Source: Clostridium sp. OS1-26 (GTDB lineage Bacteria; Bacillota; Clostridia; Clostridiales; Clostridiaceae). Taken from it: DNA of 64,000 nt. Within the stretch, counting starts at the first letter, position 1, and every line of letters begins with the position of its first letter. Below the pieces are notes generated by a model. It was not told where the DNA came from. It ran no database searches and was given only the letters and a program-made list of their open reading frames with translations. Of the stretch, positions 62,451 through 64,000 are shown piece after piece. The stretch is taken from positions 3,877,208 through 3,941,207 of the forward strand of contig NZ_CP133264.1 in NCBI RefSeq assembly GCF_030915445.1, in the 5' to 3' direction. Both the position numbers and the translations under genes were made by a program.

Positions 62451-62490
62451 GAGCTTATTGTTATTTTACACAATAACAATAAGCTTAAAA
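62451..62490. terminator. Bidirectional terminator between deacetylase region and catalase
   Basis: AGCTTATTGTTATT pairs perfectly with AATAACAATAAGCT over a 6-base loop. Confidence 0.8.
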
Positions 62491-62514
62491 TCCATAAAAA
62501 ATATACTAAAAAGT

Positions 62515-63207
62515 TTAATGATGTACTAACTCCTTTTGATCAGGGGTATTAAAAGAAGGTGCTTCGGGTTGAGTTAGATTACCAAAGTATTTACCAGGAG
62601 TTGACAAATCAAAGTAAAGTTTAGAATCTTGAGTAATTCCCCAATCCTTTAGTGAACCTGTATCCTGTAATTTATTAAAGGCTTCTCTAAAAAGAGTATT
62701 GTGAGCCTCTTCTCTGTTTAGAAGGAAATCTATAGTTTCTTTAACTTTTTTATCATTAATTTGTCTGTATAAATATTGATATACAACCTTTGCTCTTTGC
62801 TCTGCAGAAATATTAGATAATATATCAGCAGCTAAATCACCAGTCTCCTCTATATATGCAGCAGTCCAATATTGTCCAGACGCACTTGTAAGGGCAGGTG
62901 TAAGTCCTGTTGAAACATGTGCCTGTATGTTTCCAATTGTTGCATTGTTTGCATCTAGAGTATGACCATTTAGAAGATTCACAGTCTGAGCAACCATTTC
63001 CATATGTGCTAACTCTTCAGCAGCAATATCTAGAAATAAATCTTTTATTGCTTGATCTTTTATACGAAAACTTTGAGACATATACTGAAGAGCAGCTTTC
63101 AATTCACCATGAGGACCGCCTAATTGTTCTTGAAGCATTGCAGCATAACTAGGGTTAGGTCTTTCTACTCCAACCTCATGTAATAATTGTTTCTCATGTT
63201 TAAACAT
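62515..63207 (-). CDS. Manganese catalase / CotJC-like ferritin-fold protein
   Basis: 230 residues from ATG 63207, after AGGAGGTAACT. Metal-binding Glu and His are in HGELKAALQYMSQSF, AAEELAHMEMVA and NREEAHNTLF. It breaks H2O2 or is a spore-coat protein; both are common in Clostridium. Confidence 0.88.
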   Translation of the reverse strand: MFKHEKQLLHEVGVERPNPSYAAMLQEQLGGPHGELKAALQYMSQSFRIKDQAIKDLFLDIAAEELAHMEMVAQTVNLLNGHTLDANNATIGNIQAHVSTGLTPALTSASGQYWTAAYIEETGDLAADILSNISAEQRAKVVYQYLYRQINDKKVKETIDFLLNREEAHNTLFREAFNKLQDTGSLKDWGITQDSKLYFDLSTPGKYFGNLTQPEAPSFNTPDQKELVHH

Positions 63208-63401
63208 GTAGTTACCTCCTAAAAATAAATTTTTCAGCATTAGTGTTACCCTTTAGAATTCCTATTATGCCTTGATGGTGTTTTATCAACAAGATGCAAT
63301 CATATGTATGAAATGAAACTTGAATTTTGCAATTAAATACAACCAGTGTATAAATGTCAACCCAGAAATGTAACTTTTTGATCATTTAAGAATGTAGTTT
63401 T

Positions 63402-63505
63402 TTAATCTTCTTCTTGCTTAAAATGATCTTTCAATCTATACGATTTTCCGTTAATTGTAACAACATGAGCATGGTGTAAAACTCTATCTGATGTTAGTAT
63501 AATAT
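63402..63505 (-). pseudogene. IS21-type istB 3' remnant
   Basis: The tail ILTSDRVLHHAHVVTINGKS… of an IstB helper ATPase, ended at 63505 by the IS3 element. Confidence 0.75.
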
Positions 63506-63561
63506 TGTAGACACGAAAAGCCGAACACTTTACAATAAAGAAAAGAGAAGGAAGTGTTACA

Positions 63562-63834
63562 ATGGCAAGAGGCAAAAAACAATATACGGAAGAATTTAAA
63601 AATACAATAATAGAATTGTACAACTCTGGAAAGACTTTAGCAGAGTTAAGTAGTGAATATGCCCTTTCTAAATCAACCATAACTGGATGGATTAAAAAAA
63701 ATAAACCTGTCGCTATAGGTAAAGATACAGCAATAACAGCAGCAGATTATCAAGCAATGATTAAGAAAATGGCAAAGCTTGAAGAAGAAAATGAAATACT
63801 AAAAAAAGCTATGGGCATATTCGCAAGGAAGTAG
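63562..63834 (+). CDS. IS3-family transposase OrfA
   Basis: 90 residues. Helix-turn-helix YTEEFKNTIIELYNSGKTLAELSSEYALSKSTITGWIK, then a leucine-zipper-like coil KKMAKLEEENEILKKA. It binds the element ends. GAAGGAAGTG precedes the ATG. Confidence 0.92.
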   Translation: MARGKKQYTEEFKNTIIELYNSGKTLAELSSEYALSKSTITGWIKKNKPVAIGKDTAITAADYQAMIKKMAKLEEENEILKKAMGIFARK

Positions 63835-64000
63835 CATCGGTATTCGAATTTATAAAAGCCAACAAGAAATATCATGATATTAAACTAATGTGCAAAGTTC
63901 TTAAGGTATCTAGGAGCTCTTATTACCAATACCTAAAAAAGAAGCCTAGCAAAAGAGATTTAGAGAATAATAACATTGCGAAAGCAATTATAGATATACA
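63801..64000 (+). CDS. IS3-family transposase OrfB, made by -1 frameshift (3' cut)
   Basis: The -1 frame opens at the A7 run 63801-63807 (A AAA AAA G) and continues KEVASVFEFIKANKKYHDIK…KVLKVSRSSYYQYLKKKPS, the usual OrfB start before the DDE integrase core. Programmed -1 frameshifting is known for IS3 elements and makes the OrfAB transposase. Confidence 0.88.

Larger units (their letters stand above)
63506..64000 (+). mobile_element. IS3-family element (left part; right end outside window)
   Basis: TGTAGACACGAAAAGC starts at 63506, exactly where istB ends, and looks like an IS3-type terminal repeat. Two overlapping transposase frames follow. Confidence 0.85.

Noticed and set aside
63801..63834. 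Frame break in the IS3 transposase as an error
   Set aside because: The -1 shift at an A7G run is the normal programmed arrangement in IS3 elements.
1..64000. rRNA or tRNA genes
   Set aside because: I saw no rRNA text and no convincing tRNA ends or TTCGAATC-type loops; a dedicated scan could still find one.

Overview
The window is AT-rich (roughly 70% A+T by eye) with Clostridium-type genes: GGAGG ribosome sites, many TTG and GTG starts, a monofunctional Ni-Fe-S CO dehydrogenase (CODH), a flavodiiron protein, an acyl-CoA dehydrogenase fused to rubredoxin, and CotJC-like manganese catalase. I read it as chromosome of a cluster I Clostridium, possibly an acetogen because of the CODH. The species cannot be fixed from the sequence alone.

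Layout. 0-9.7 kb: a cut-off alcohol dehydrogenase, a TetR pair, a degraded sigma-factor copy, an orphan DUF927-type primase/ATPase, a structured RNA element, an Rpn nuclease gene with a strong in-frame internal start, a double tyrosine-recombinase-like protein, and a methyltransferase. 9.7-30.7 kb: mostly housekeeping and stress genes (NUDIX, AcpH, SRAP, MBL, DUF1659/DUF2922 and a UviA/TcdR-like sigma factor), the acyl-CoA dehydrogenase/flavodiiron pair, MarR/SDR, CODH, arylamine acetyltransferase, LysR/acetyltransferase, XRE, and a sigma/DUF4179 anti-sigma pair. 30.7-55 kb: a mosaic of about 25 small, mostly same-strand, single-gene units (acetyltransferases, flavin reductases, nucleotidyltransferase, VOC, cupin, SUKH, phosphatase, DJ-1). 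They are separated by several families of short repeats and by fragments of genes found elsewhere in the array. Ribosome-protection genes (Lsa-type ABC-F, HflX) and two or three leader-peptide/attenuator modules lie inside it. 55-62 kb: gene debris (response regulator, MFS, ArsR, IS4), then a two-component system with an SGNH/MBOAT/DHHW O-acylation cluster whose last gene is truncated, then a polysaccharide deacetylase. 62.5-64 kb: manganese catalase and an IS3-family element inserted in an IS21 istB remnant.

The most distinctive signals are four. (1) The cassette-like array with recurring intergenic hairpins and recombinant gene fragments. (2) The Rpn gene-within-a-gene. (3) A three-copy structured RNA with compensating stem changes. 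(4) Four genes (NUDIX, CODH, ABC-F, alpha/beta hydrolase) whose frames are broken by one base at A-runs, three of them exactly at an A AAA AAG heptamer. The last may be assembly error, real mutation, or slippage-tolerated frames.
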